A stretch of DNA of 64,000 nt, from contig JABACO010000002.1 of the NCBI GenBank assembly GCA_013339895.1, forward strand, positions 16,864,437 through 16,928,436, written 5' to 3'. The first letter of the stretch is position 1. Every line of letters starts with the position of its first letter. Below are positions 23,575-36,135 of this stretch, piece by piece. Origin of the DNA: Ephydatia muelleri (Eukaryota > Porifera > Demospongiae > Spongillida > Spongillidae). The translations under genes and the position numbers were made by a program. The notes under the pieces were generated by a model. It had not been told where the DNA came from. It saw only the letters and a program-made list of their open reading frames with translations, and did no database searches.

Positions 23575-26500
23575 TCATGATGATTGGGCGGCTACATTTT
23601 GGATGTCCGTATGGTTCCATGCATCCCAGATGATGATCCTATTGTGTGCTCTAGCTGCCTCACCACTACTTTCAGAATCCTCACCCCTTTGGAAGCTGAG
23701 TTTCTCTAGCCACTGTGAGGATACCACGTATTTTCCTTTGATGGCCACTAGCTTGTGGTAAGACTTCAGTCCATACTTCTCACAGTCCTCTGTGGCCAGT
23801 CTTGCCAGCACCATCCCATGTGTGGGGCCTCGAGAAATGTCCAGGATGATGACATCACCCATGGCACGACCAATCCACAAGGTCCTATCATGAATGGCCA
23901 ATGAGGTTGTCTGAGTTGAGCATTGGTGCGAGGATGCTGTACTTGTTTGGCGCAATGAATCCCTCTTCTCCTGCTGAGATCTTCTAGAGGCATTAGGTCC
24001 ATGCAGCGATGCAGGTCGGTGCCATGTAAGCTCGGATGTGTCATCCAGTTCATTCGACCTTTCAAACATGTTGGACATCTCGACCTCGTGGTCTGATATC
24101 TGCACCTCTTCGTTTGACCCACTAAATAGATCATCAAGCTCTGTGGGAGAGGTGTTCACTGTCAGACCTGTTGGGTCCACATTGGAGCAGTCGAAGACAC
24201 TGACGAGGGTGTAGGTCTTGACGTCCCACTGCAGCACATATGAGAGGTGCCGCCCCACCCCCCACACTGCATTGCCATCCGATACAAGCTCTCTCACGAG
24301 CTTTGTGGTCTCAAAAAAGACCGGGATTTGCTTGATAACTTTCATGTTGACAATATCCACCACGGCAATGCCATTGCCACAACCACACCAGAGATGGTCT
24401 CTGCCCACAAAGGTCATGCACTTGACCAACTTAGCTGGTACATCGAGGCGAAGACAAAATGGGTTCGACCAATCATCAGCTTCCAAGATGTACTTGTCAT
24501 CTTTGGTAACAGTCAGGCATATTTCAGGAAGGGCATCCCCTGTGCTATGTGGGTATTCATCTTTGGTAGCACTCTTGCAGGAGAATATGCAAAGTGTTCC
24601 TCTTGCCAAACCAGCAAATACCCTTGTGGTCTGTCAAAATGGATGCAACAGTGTTTTTGTGTGCATAGTTTGAGGAAGTGAGAACCAGATCAGAACAAAC
24701 CTTGCCATCCTTTGTCTCAGCTAAGAGGGACAGTACTGTGTGATTGAGCTTACAGTTCCACAAGCATCTTGGGACCCCACCAGTTCCTAAACGATACACT
24801 TGAACTCCCCCTAACTGTATATAATTAATTAAAGTAAAAAAGTGTTGGATTATTAATTCCCATCCTCCCGGTCAGTCCTTGGCTCTAACTCACCCCACAG
24901 CCTATCCACATTCTCCTGTTCTCCTCCTCTGTCACCATTACAGTATGCACCCTAGCACCAGGCACAACTTCCTCTGCAAGTATGAATGTTCCCTTCTTTG
25001 GATCCAAAATGCTGAACTGCCTCTCCTCATCCTGTTTGGCCCAGGTACAGATGGAGTGGTGTTCAGTAGGAGTGTGCTCGCTCATGGCTAGTACACACAT
25101 TGCGTCCACCTTATGGAGGGGATGGTCCTTACAAGTGGTGATGGTGTGCTTGCGACAAAGGAATCCTGGAGCTGATATGCGTTTCACAATCTGAAGAGCA
25201 AATGTTTATAGTTAAGAGATATTAACACGCATATCTAAAATGTGATTGGTAAAATTATGCATACATTGAAAATGTTATCTCACATTCCGTGTTCTCATTG
25301 AATTGAGAGTGTACCAGATGATGTAGAATATAATTTACGCCTAGAAAATAATCCACCACACAATGCACATTTATGCATGTGCACTTACAGTACAGGTTTA
25401 ATGCACAATGAGCACATGGGTTATGGAGGAACTTAATCATTTGATGCCAAGCCTAATTAGAACTGTTCCTGCCATATTGGACCAACCTTGTGTATTGTAT
25501 GTGCATGTGTGTGTGTGTACTGGTATAAGACTTCTTACTCATAAATGCCAATGTGGGTATAGTTATTGATTTAAAAAATATAGAGAAGAAACCCTGACAG
25601 TCAACTGGTCATTTTTCATACATACAGTACAGTGTCTTCACTATCTCATCCAACAATTCATAATGGCCTAAAGTGATGATAGAATTGTAGCAAAGAGTCT
25701 CTACACATACCTCCTGTGCAGTAGGTCTGTCTGAAGGAGATTGCTGCCAACAATCCATCATGAGCTCCACCATTGCCGGGAAGGCAGGCTCCAAGTTAGA
25801 GTCATTCAATGAAGGCCTGTTCCCTTTTCTGATGGCATTGTTGGTTTTGAAAATGTCAAGCCTTTCGAATGGCACCTGGCCCGTAAAAAGCTCGAAAAGA
25901 AGCATAGCAAAAGAAAATATGTCCACCTATTGTGCAAGAGTGAGCATTCTGCTATGCAATCTGGTGCTTATTTTATCCCAGACAATATCTCCATGCATTA
26001 ATACTTTTTCATTGCTACTGTTTCCTTGGTTTCCTTTCACAGACATTCAGAATACACATGTGAATTACAGACATATGCAAAATTCTCAAAGGGTGGGTAC
26101 TTGAAACATATCACTGGACTAACAGTCTGTCCAATGCTTCTTAGATGACTAATCAAAGGGGTGGGTTCTTCACTGGACTAACAGTCTGTCCAATGCTTCT
26201 TGGATGACTAATCAAAGGGGTGGGTACTTCACTGGACTAACAGTCTGTCCAATGCTTCTTGGTGACTAATCAAAGGGGTGAGTACTTCACTGGACTAACA
26301 GTCTGCCCAATGCTTCTTGGATGACTAATCAAAGGGGTGGGTACTTCACTGGACTAACAGTCTGTCCAATGCTTCTTGGATGGCTAATCAAAGGGGTGGG
26401 TACTTCACTGGACTAACAGTCTGTCCAATGCTTCTTGGATGACTAATCAAAGAGGTGGGTACTTCACTGGACTAACAGTCTGCCCAATGCTTCTTGGATG

Positions 26501-29500
26501 GCTAATCAAAGGGGTGGGTACTTCACTGGACTAACAGTCTGTCCAATGCTTCTTGGATGTCTAATCAAAGGGGTGGGTACTTCACTGGACTAACAGTCTG
26601 TCCAATGCTTCTTGGATGACTAATCAAAGGGGTGGGTACTTCACTGGACTAACAGTCTGCCCAATGCTTCTTGGATGACTGATCAAAGGGGTGGGTACTT
26701 CACTGGACTAACAGTCTGTCCAATGCTTCTTGGATGACTGATCAAAGGGGTGGGTACTTCACTGGACTAACAGTCTGTCCAATGCTTCTTGGATGACTAA
26801 TCAAAGGGGTGGGTACTTCACTGGACTAACAGTCTGCCCAATGCTTCTTGGATGACTAATCAAAGGGGTGGGTACTTCACTGGACTAACAGTCTGCCCAA
26901 TGCTTCTTGGATGACTGATCAAAGGGGTGGGTAATTCACTGGACTAACAGTCTGCCCAATGCTTCTTGGATGACTAATTAGTGAAAATATGGATGGAGAG
27001 CATCCCCTGATAAGCATCATGTCTCCGTAATAATCTTTATAATGTCAATGAATATGTATCCAAGTGCACCTGAGCCACATGACCAACCTATTAATTAATG
27101 TTACAATGAGCGCATATATGTTCCCGGAAACTAATCATCCTTTGACAAATGAAGTCATTGATTTCTGCTGGGCCAGTGGGATAAATGCACAATTTTCCTG
27201 TAGCGCTTGAGATTATGATAGTCAAGCAGGGTCTACTGAAATAACCAATCTAACCTTCTCATCAAATGCTTGATCCCAATGTTGGATGATTTCAGGAGCC
27301 TGGTACCCAGCTGTGCCTTCGACCCCTCTCAATCCTCCTGGATTGGAAAAGCGGGAAATACTGTAGTCTGCCAGCTTGATGTGGACTGCGAGAACAAAAA
27401 AAAAAAGGAAATGTAGTTCACAGAGGAATGAAGAAAGAAGATTCCAGAAATCACAACTCACCTTTGTCTTTGGGGGCCATGGACCACACTAGAACATTAG
27501 CAGCCTTCAAATCTCTATATATGATGCCAACTGTATGTATGAACTGAAGTGCTAGGGCCACCTGATGGACAAGCAGAAGCAAGCCAATTTCATCATCACA
27601 CTTTTGCCACATCCTCACACACCTGCATGGCAATCTTGGTTGTCATGATATCACCAAATACCCCTCCAGGCATACGAAGCACGATAGAGGCACTGTCCAC
27701 CTGTTTCTCCTTCATTTGTTTGACTTTCTTTTCCAGCAGTTCGAACAAACTTCCCATTGGAGCAAACTCCAGCACGATGCACAGGGGCCTGATGGACACC
27801 CCAAGTAGGGTCACAATGTTGGGATGGGAGAGCTGAGTTAATGCTGTCACCTCTTGACGAAGACTACGAAATGTTTCCAGAAACTGAATATCATTATGTA
27901 GATTTTTCATAAACAATTTGATTGCCGCAGTGCCCCCTCTGTATTTTCCTTTGTAAACACATCCTGCGAGGACAAAGGTTCATAAATACTCACAAGAAAC
28001 TACTATGTCCTCATGAAGTGCAAGTGAACTGAACATATGTCTCAAATCAGCCATTAGCACATGATACCACACAAGCTGTGCTACATGTCTGCCAAACAAT
28101 TAAGGCAATCAAAATATGTTATAGGCATATTGAAATAAGCCTATAAGCTTTTTACACCAAAACGTTGAACATTTTCGTGTAGAGCATCTATAAAGCACCA
28201 TTCACAGCAAGGCAGGGCATGTGTGATATATTCTCACCTGCGGATCCTACTCCCAACAATTTAGCAGGATCTTGAGGGTCAAACTCAAACTGGCTATGGT
28301 CTACTTTCAGATCTCCAGATAGGTCTGTCATGAGGATGTCTGGTATCAAGTGATCCAGAGGCACCATGACGCTGAACTTCTCAGCAACAATAGTGTCACT
28401 GGAGAGTGCTTGAACGCAGCACAGTTTGAGAGGGAAGACTGCGTGTACTGCATCAGTTTCTTCAAAACCTGACAAGAGGTCCCATGATGTTGTATATTTG
28501 ATATCACCTGCTTGTAGCTTGGTAGTATACTGTGGAGGTACTTTCCACAAAACCTGTTGTTCAACAAGGTCGCACCCATTGATATCAACTCCAATGAGAC
28601 CTGTATTGAGCCATAACCATGACTTTCAAAAATATTCATATCAGTTGTGGATCATTTTTCTACTTGCCTGGGTACCATTCTACTATGAGGGAGTCTAGTT
28701 GATCAGTGATGTAGCCCATAGCTGAGAAGTCCTCACACTGGGTCCACACCGTGATGTCCACGCCACAGCAGGCCTCATGCCCATTGTCAACATCTTTGGG
28801 ATATTGAACATTTTGAAGAACTCACAGCAACTGATAATATCTCTTTTGAACCAACAATAGTTAGATGAATGCATTTTACTTTTGCTTTATGGCAAAATGG
28901 TAACTAGTATTCATTATGTGAAGGATTGCTACTCTCCTTACCTATTTTTAGTGCCTGAATTGATTCCACCAAGAGTTTGCCCATTTTATGATTTACCAAG
29001 ACACCCTTTTTCCAGAATACTATGTCAGAGTCATGAAGCTGACTCTCTATCAGACCTGACCTCTTCAGGTTGATGAGCAATCTGGAGATGAGACGGCTCC
29101 AGAACCCACTTGGGATGTATGCCATCTGGTACCTTCTTTTTATATATTCCACAGGTTCTGTTGCCATTGGAAACTGACCTGGAGACCCAGTAACTGACGG
29201 ATAGTACCTTTTCTCTTCTCCAGACTTGATACGTATGAAGGGCTTCTCAACAGGCAACATTGAAGGTATGAGGTATTGGTCATTACCCAACGAGAGAGCT
29301 ATTTCGTATCTCTCAAGTAGCTGAAGGTATTCATTAATAAAGTTGCAAGGGAATTGGTAGTTGTCCTTGAAGATCAGAGGGATATCACAGCCTTTTAGGA
29401 TGCCACTGCGCGTGTATCCTTGCTTCTGTGGTACTGTGATGATTTGTGCCAACAAATTGGCCAACCAGATTGGGTCTATGAAGTAAAGGTTGCTCAGTCT

Positions 29501-32500
29501 CTTCATTTGGTCATTATAGTGGAGGAGAACTCCATTATTGTGAAGAAATTGAGCAGCTGTATGGAGATTTATCACATAAAAAATAAATAGAGAAAAGTAT
29601 GTATTGGTTCTCATTGAGTTAATACTTTTTTGATATCATTTTCTTCTTCTGCAGCTGTATATTTCATAAGCATCAATTTCTTTTTTAATATCTACACTTT
29701 TTATTGTAACAAATTTGATACCAGTATTATCATTATTAATTATCTATGGCACATACCCAAGAAAAGCTCCTCTGGGTCCAAAATATCACAGTTTGGAATA
29801 CTGCTGATCAACATGGCAAATTCTTGCTGGGTAAGTACAGGCAGTTTTCCATTTTTTTGACGCCTCACAACCTCCTCAGAAAGGAGTTTTTGCAACACAA
29901 CATAGCTGGAAGGAACCTGGAAACGATTAATCAATCAGCTTAGATCAAATTTTCTACCACAAGGAGTGACACTATACCTGCATTCCAATGACATGTTCAT
30001 CAGTCCCTCTTCCTTTGGTGGAAATTGCAGCAACATATATCTTCTCCTGAAGGTCTTTGAGCCCCTCCTTTGTGACACATGATACAAAGGTGATACTGAA
30101 TAAAACAGAACAAAGTACAGGGTTGTAGAGCATAAAAATAAATAGCAGAAAAGAGACATCAAGTGAAAAAGATGGGTGTTTTTCATCATAATACATTAAT
30201 TTAAATACCATGACAATCGGGGAAATCCTATTTTGTTATATGCTGCTTGAATTTTGCTTGTGTAAACTTCCTTCATTTGAGCTGCTGTGAGTTTAGGCAT
30301 TCTGTCTAAATGTGTTCCAACAATAATGACTGGAGAATTAGGAGCTTGTGCCTAGTAATAAATACAGAAGGCATAATAGTGTCGTCAGGTCCAGCCAATC
30401 CCTTCTCTACCTGAATGTTGAGCAGCCATAGCTGGAGTTGGTCGATTCCCTCTTCTCCTTCTTCCATGTTCCACACCACCAGGTACAGTGTGTTCCTTGA
30501 CAGGAAGCACTGGTGAGTGGCGTAGTACACTTCCTGTCCAGCCATGTCCCACATGCTGAACACAACATCCATCACCTCCTGCAGATACATATTTCTTTCA
30601 CTAACGACTAGCCCATGTCAAAGTTCTATCAGCAAATTCTAGCAGCCAATAACTTCTCTACCTGTTTTTTGCACTGGTTGTCACATTTGCTCCACCCCCC
30701 CCCCTCCACCCCTCCCCCCCTTCCATCCTATAGGCATATTTCTTTAGTGAAGCTCTGACCACTACATCACAGCAACTAATGACCTACAATTAGAGTGAAC
30801 TTACTCTGGAATCCATAACCTTGCACGACTTCACGACCTCTGGAGGAGCTTTGACCACCCAATCAGCCATGTTGACCCCCACAGTGGAAATGTTCTCGGG
30901 CAGAGGAGCTTTTGGTTGCCTAAGGACAGATATGAGGGTGGTCTTGCCTCGTCCCTGAAGCCCTACAACCATCAGCTTCATCCTGTTGTTGGGTACGCAG
31001 TTTCTGAGCTGAGATCTAAGGTAGGCTAGGACATGTTTGGTGGAGCCTCCCCAGGAAACTCCTGGGAGAAGGTGCTGGGGAACATTGGATATGGGCACTC
31101 CATTCATGATCAATTCATTGCAATGCTTAAGGAGTCCAAGCTTCAGAGGGAGAAATGTGATGTCTTTATTCCTGTAATGAAAGTAAGAATGCAACATTAT
31201 AATGGATAAGAATGGAGCACACGAATAACTCGTGCAGGGTAGTTATCGCAAGCTGTAATTCTTTCTACCATAGTAGTATTTTCACAATGGCTCATCGTCA
31301 AATGAAATTGTATTCGTGCTATGCAACAATACTGATCAGTTGACAAAATAATTGATGACCTATAACCAGTGTGTGCGATTTTATAAACTGACCCACTAAT
31401 GTTCAGTGTGGACAGGGCATCGAGTGAGCTCAGACACTCTGGTATAGACTGAATCATGTTGTCCTGCAGAAGTAGACACTGAAGGGATGATGTCCATAAT
31501 GTAATGGGGAATTCCCTTAGCTCATAAACTATCGATGTGCTTTCCTGTTGCGGTTGTTTCTTTGCTCTCTTAATTGACGAGCTTTTCATGAAAGGAGCTT
31601 TGTATGGTGTTTCATCGGTCAGCTTTGTCAAAAGGTTGTTAGAGAGGTCCAAGCTCTTGAGACAAGACCCCTTCCAGTAGCATGTTGGTGGGAGGGACGC
31701 TATCATGTTGGTAGAGAGGTTCAGGAAAGTGAGGCTACTCATCCCAGCAATGTTCTGGGAGATCTCTGTGATCTTGTTCTGGTCCAGGAGCAGTGTCTCC
31801 AGTGAATGGGTCCAATAGCTTGAGGAGCCAAGAGGAAGGTCAGTGAGCTGGTTCTTAGAAGCATTCAGATGTGCCTGAAAAGGATGGATGTTTTGACAAT
31901 GTGCATGGGATTAACTTTCATGACTGGAGACCACCAATGTATACACTACGGTAATAAAATGCAATGAAGTCATTATGCATTGCTGCAACAATATTCATTA
32001 CAAGCAAGCATCTTACCAGCCTGGCACACCCCCATGTGCATGACATGGGTAGATAATCCAGATCATTGCTAGAGACATCAAGTGAAAGGAGGTCTTGAAG
32101 CTTTCCCAAGGCATCTGGCAGAGCCTTCAGCTTGTTGTTGGAGAGATCAAGCTTCCTCAGCTTTTCACATGCCCAATGTCCATAAGCACATTGGTCTGCA
32201 AAATGATTGGAATCGTTTCACAATGACACAATTACTGGTCTTATTGGCTTCTATTACCATTGGTATTGTAGTCTGGGTCTCCAGGTAACCTCTCTAGTAC
32301 ATTATAAGAGAGGGAAAGGTTAACCAATCGAGGTAAATGGAACAGTTTGTAAGGAATGTGCTGCAACTGGTTGTGTGAGACATCCAGATCAGCTAAACTG
32401 AAAAGAAAGGATTGATCTGTCTTTGCATTTACTATGACGGCAAGATATGCATGGAAACTTACTCTGCACAGAACCAAGGAATTTCATCACCACAGAGAAT

Positions 32501-33412
32501 GGTAAGCTGGTTATTTGAAACATTCAAATCTTTCAATGCAGGCATTTGAAACAGCTCACAGGGTATGGTCACAAGGCGATTATATTGAAGATCTACTTTG
32601 GCCACTGTAGCAAAATGGTGTTCAAAAAACATTTTGGGAGCTTCAAACAGATTCATCTCCTTCAAAATGGCATGATAGTACCCTTGATCAACAGGAAAAG
32701 AGTATCGCTCTGCAACCACTTCACTAATAATTGCTGAGCAGTTAGTTGTAATGCATGGCATGATAACAGCTCCCTCCTGGAGAAGAAAGTGAGCTATATT
32801 CTTCCTCTTTGCCTGACAGGCTGCATAGAGTAGTGAGTCCTTCCCATCTGTTTTGAGGGCGTGCACTCCACCAGAAGTGCGGTTAATGTCATACTGCAAC
32901 TCTTCAACGAAGTACTTCACCACATCAAGGTACCCTGCAGCACAGGCTGTGAAGACCAGAGGTGGGTTGTCAAATGCGTGGGGATTGGCCCCTCGACTGA
33001 TGAGGTATTTGATGACATTCAGCTTGCCCTGGGTGCACGCTACAAAGAGCGGACTAAACCCCCCTTGGACATTCTTGTAATCCGCTCCGTACTCCACCAG
33101 CAGCTTCACCAAATCCAAATGGCCATACTTAGCGGCCGCATAGATGGGCGTGCCGCTACCGCTATTGACATTAGGATCAATGCCTCCTTCAAGTAAACAT
33201 TTTACGACATCGATGTGACCTTTGGAGCATGCAGCGTAGATAGTTCTATCGGATATCTTTTTTCCAACGAGACTAGCAGGGTCCTTCGTTAGAAGAAGCA
33301 GATCTATTGCATATCGTTCCCGCTTCAACAGTTCTCTAAGGCTGGCTTCGTCGCCAGAACCGCAGGCTGCAATTAGTTTACTTTCTGTGCTTGCAAGGTA
33401 GACATCACGCAT
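23575..33412 (-). CDS. LRRK1: LRRK1-type Roco protein kinase
   Basis: This is a multidomain GTPase-kinase. Nineteen exons join in frame to 2021 codons: 33412-32463, 32397-32258, 32195-32017, 31874-31393, 31171-30805, 30578-30411, 30351-30209, 30095-29978, 29916-29757, 29556-28942, 28793-28668, 28600-28238, 27963-27623, 27561-27462, 27385-27255, 25926-25711, 25190-24894, 24814-24701 and 24630-23575. Order: ankyrin repeats (about 50-240), LRRs (about 265-583), ROC GTPase (P-loop GLQGRGKT 654-661, DMAGQE 717, THLD 775), COR (about 800-1255), kinase (LGVGSAG 1265, Lys1286, YRD Asp1401, APE 1447-1449), WD40-like C-terminus. YRD in place of HRD is typical of LRRKs. Human LRRK1 has the same architecture and nearly the same length. 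The activation-loop motif is DYS (1424-1426), not DYG. The intron before 28600 starts GC. The gene is intact. Confidence 0.93.
26110..26985. repeat. 59-base tandem repeat in a kinase-domain intron
   Basis: About 14-15 nearly identical units (GGGGTGGGTACTTCACTGGA, CTAACAGTCTGTCCAATGCT and so on) lie in the intron between the APE-motif exon (27385-27255) and the last kinase exon (25926-25711). Units differ by a few point changes, so the expansion is recent. It has direct repeats without spacers and is not a CRISPR. Confidence 0.93.
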
Positions 33413-34063
33413 GGCTTATAATATACATGCAGGTTTGAGGAGAGGACGGAGAGAAGGCGTTATAAGCCATGTACAGTCTGTGAAGCGATTGGGCCTGGGT
33501 GCACACTGAAACATGCTTTTCATACATGTAGCTGCACTTGTGCCCCCTTACCATCTTCCACAGCTTTTTCCATTCACACTAGCGAACGCCTTGTATCCCT
33601 AAGCACCAAATGTTCTCTCCATTTACATGTAGGTATATATACGGTATGCGATCAAAACTATATATAAATTGTGCGTTGCTTGAAGGGCAGTGGTTCATGA
33701 CGGTCAGTATGGGACTATTATAGTATTGAGACATGCATGCTATACATCTTGCACGTCGTCACTCGTGCATGGTTCATTAATCTTGCATACATACTCAGTA
33801 CAGTACTCTGACTGGATTGATTGAGCTTTGCACATTTTCTCACTGTGCTAAACTGCTTTCAGCACCTAAACGTTGCGCGACACAATGGCAATACAAAGCG
33901 TGTCATTATAACTTGCATGCGTTATTTAGGACAATATAACAGCTGGAGGAATTCGTATTCTCTTGTGCCAAAACTATGTTGAGTATAAAACTGCATGCTG
34001 TTGTTAAGAGCGCACGTGAAACAGTCACAAAATCATCGCCCACATACAACATTTTTAATTCTT
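33413..34063. other. Upstream region of the LRRK1-like gene
   Basis: AT-rich sequence with several CATGCATG-type palindromes. It should contain the promoter of the minus-strand kinase gene. No other gene was seen. Confidence 0.4.
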
Positions 34064-34507
34064 TCGCGAGCAACAGCGCAAAATAGCGCCGCAACTGCTA
34101 TAATGCTACTTTTTTTTATTTTGCCATTAACGTTTTTGGAGTCAACAACACGTTGTCAAATTCACCGAAGTTGTTTACAAAGAAAGTTTCCCCGAAACGC
34201 GTATTCCTCATAATACAGCAATAATTGCCAACGCCCTCGACACTGCTAATTGCATGAACACGGCTTCTGGTAACTGAACCGTCGATCGATCAAGAAGAAC
34301 CTAGTGTCGAGGGCGTTGGCATTCATTACGGTGTTATGAGGAATATGCGCTTCGGGGAAACCATCTTTGTAAACAGCTTCGGGGAATTTGACAAGCAAAT
34401 AAACTTTCCAGCTCTGAATAAACTGTTGACTTCAAAAACGTTATTGGTTAGATTTTTTTTTTTTTTAAGTGGCATTATAGCAACTGCGGCGCTGTTGCCC
34501 GCGAAAT
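34064..34507. mobile_element. Foldback MITE, GTTTCCCCGAAACGC family (copy 1)
   Basis: Two arms of about 190 bases face each other. Each contains, from the outside in, a GCGCAATATTGCGC-like stretch, AACGTTTTTGGAGTCAACA, TTTCCCCGAAACGC, TATTCCTCATAATAC and GCCAACGCCCTCGACACT. The spacer is about 50 bases. Related copies lie at 40672-40895 and 50300-50660, and a half copy at 45108-45250. It is non-coding. Confidence 0.8.
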
Positions 34508-34683
34508 AGTTAAAGAGATAGATGAATTTAATAGAACGAGTGCTATAGCTCAGGGTTGCCGAAGCCCAGTCCGGCCTGCCAGGTCGGCCTGCCAGGCCGG
34601 ACATTTAGCTTGGCCTGGCAGGCCGGACCGTGACCTGACAGACCGGGATCCACCCACTTATTGTAATAAATTATTAATTCATT

Positions 34684-35010
34684 TTGCAATGTCTATCATC
34701 AACTCCCCCTGAGCTTCCCGCCAACGCAGATATTTGGATTTATAATCCAGATGAACTCACAAGGCTCCCACAACGGCGAAAACAAAACAGGACGTCTACC
34801 TCCACTGTGTGGTCGCATTTCAAGGTGCACAGGCTCCATGCCTCTAAAGAAAAGAAATACGCTGTGTTTGCAGACAAAGCATGGTGTGACTACTGCCACA
34901 AGCCATTTGTTACAGAGCACTCAACTCTTCTGAGGCACCTGCAACATTTTCATAAACAGCATGCAGCTGTCCAATTCATGCGATCAAAGCGATTCCTTTA
35001 TCATATATAG
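34684..35010 (+). pseudogene. BED zinc finger, N-terminal part of hAT transposase
   Basis: A 108-codon frame. STVWSHFKVHR is followed by AWCDYCHKPF, then STLLRHLQHFHKQH, which gives the C-x2-C...H-x3-5-H layout with the aromatic W..F lead of BED fingers. These DNA-binding domains sit at the N-terminus of hAT transposases. The frame ends at 35010. The downstream transposase core is missing, replaced by retroelement sequence. Confidence 0.7.
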
Positions 35011-35159
35011 CTATAGAGCAGCACAAATCTGAATCACAATTCATAGCCATTCTTAGTAATTTAGCTATGACGTGGCGACTGGCGAGGTAATACGTTTGTG
35101 GTTAACTATGAAATTTCGCACCTGCCGCATACATCTCATCTCTAACCACATCAATGCAC

Positions 35160-36135
35160 TCTGACAATTGCTCGGTGACTCAAAGGTCTACCTTCTTGCT
35201 GCAGTGAATGCGTACAATGCCATGGTCAGTCAGCCAGATGCCATCTCAGTTGAAAGTGTACTTGATGTACCACCCCACCAGCACGCACTATCCTCTCACA
35301 TTGAAGAAGCTGATTTCAATTCCCTTTTTTCCGATGCAACTACCATGACAAAGGCCAGATTGCAAGCTATCTCTGCGCCTCAAGCCCATGCATGGCTTAA
35401 AGTGCAGCCTTCACCAACGTTAGGTCTTGCGTTGATGCCTGATGAAGCAAGTCATTCTAAAATGGTGGCTAGGCCTTCCTTTAACACCTGAGGGCACACC
35501 ATGCCGACTTTGTCATCACAACATGGATGTTTGGGGACATCACATGCTCACTTGCCGCTCTGGGGGAGATGTAATAACCAGACACAACCAACTCAGGGAC
35601 TGCATTGCTGACTTCTGCCACAAGGCATGCCTTTCCCCACAAATTGAGAAAGGAAGTGGCATTCTTCCTAAAGACCAATCAAGACCAGCAGACATTCTAG
35701 TGCCAAACTGGTCCCTCTCACGCCCAGCTGCATTTGACATAAAGGTCATCAATCCGCTTAATTTGCAATTTATACAAGAAGCGGCTCAAACCTGTGGTCA
35801 TGCAGCTGAGATGGGAGAAGAGGCCAAGCACTCAAGAAATGATGAAGCATGTGTCCTTAGAGGATGGTCATGCATCCCTTTGGTTGTAGAAGTGTTTGGG
35901 GGATGGGGCAATGAAGCTATCAATGTACTTTTAACCATATCCAAAAAGGTAGCCACGCATCTATGTCGACCTCTAAATGAGGTTATATCAAACATCTACA
36001 GTCGCCTCAGCCTCACCCTCATGAGGCAGAATGCCAGGGCAATTTTGGCCAGATGTGTCTCACCAAACGCCTGCTGTGACTTTTAGTTATTTGTTATGCA
36101 TTGTATTCTGTTGCACTGTTTATTGTTGTAATAAA
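35160..36135 (+). pseudogene. Retroelement 3' part with zinc-finger and endonuclease-like domain
   Basis: The first frame (35168-35491) has the linker seen upstream of this domain (LLAAVNAYNAMVS...ARLQAISAPQAHAWL...LGLALMPDEA). A +1 frame change near 35465 leads to WWLGLPLTPEGTP, then CRLCHHNMDVWGHHMLTC (Cys/His finger), GGDVITRHNQLRD, GSGILPKDQSRPADILVPNW, AAFDIKVINPL and a C-terminal helix up to the stop at 36086. AATAAA at 36130-36135 may be the element's own polyadenylation signal. RT is missing. It is nested in the hAT element. Confidence 0.75.

Noticed and set aside
24218-24681. Plus-strand frames opposite the last LRRK exon
   Set aside because: Antisense shadows of the WD40-like exon, which continues the kinase gene in frame.
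26110-26985. CRISPR-like array in the LRRK intron
   Set aside because: Direct 59-base tandem repeats without spacers; an intronic minisatellite.
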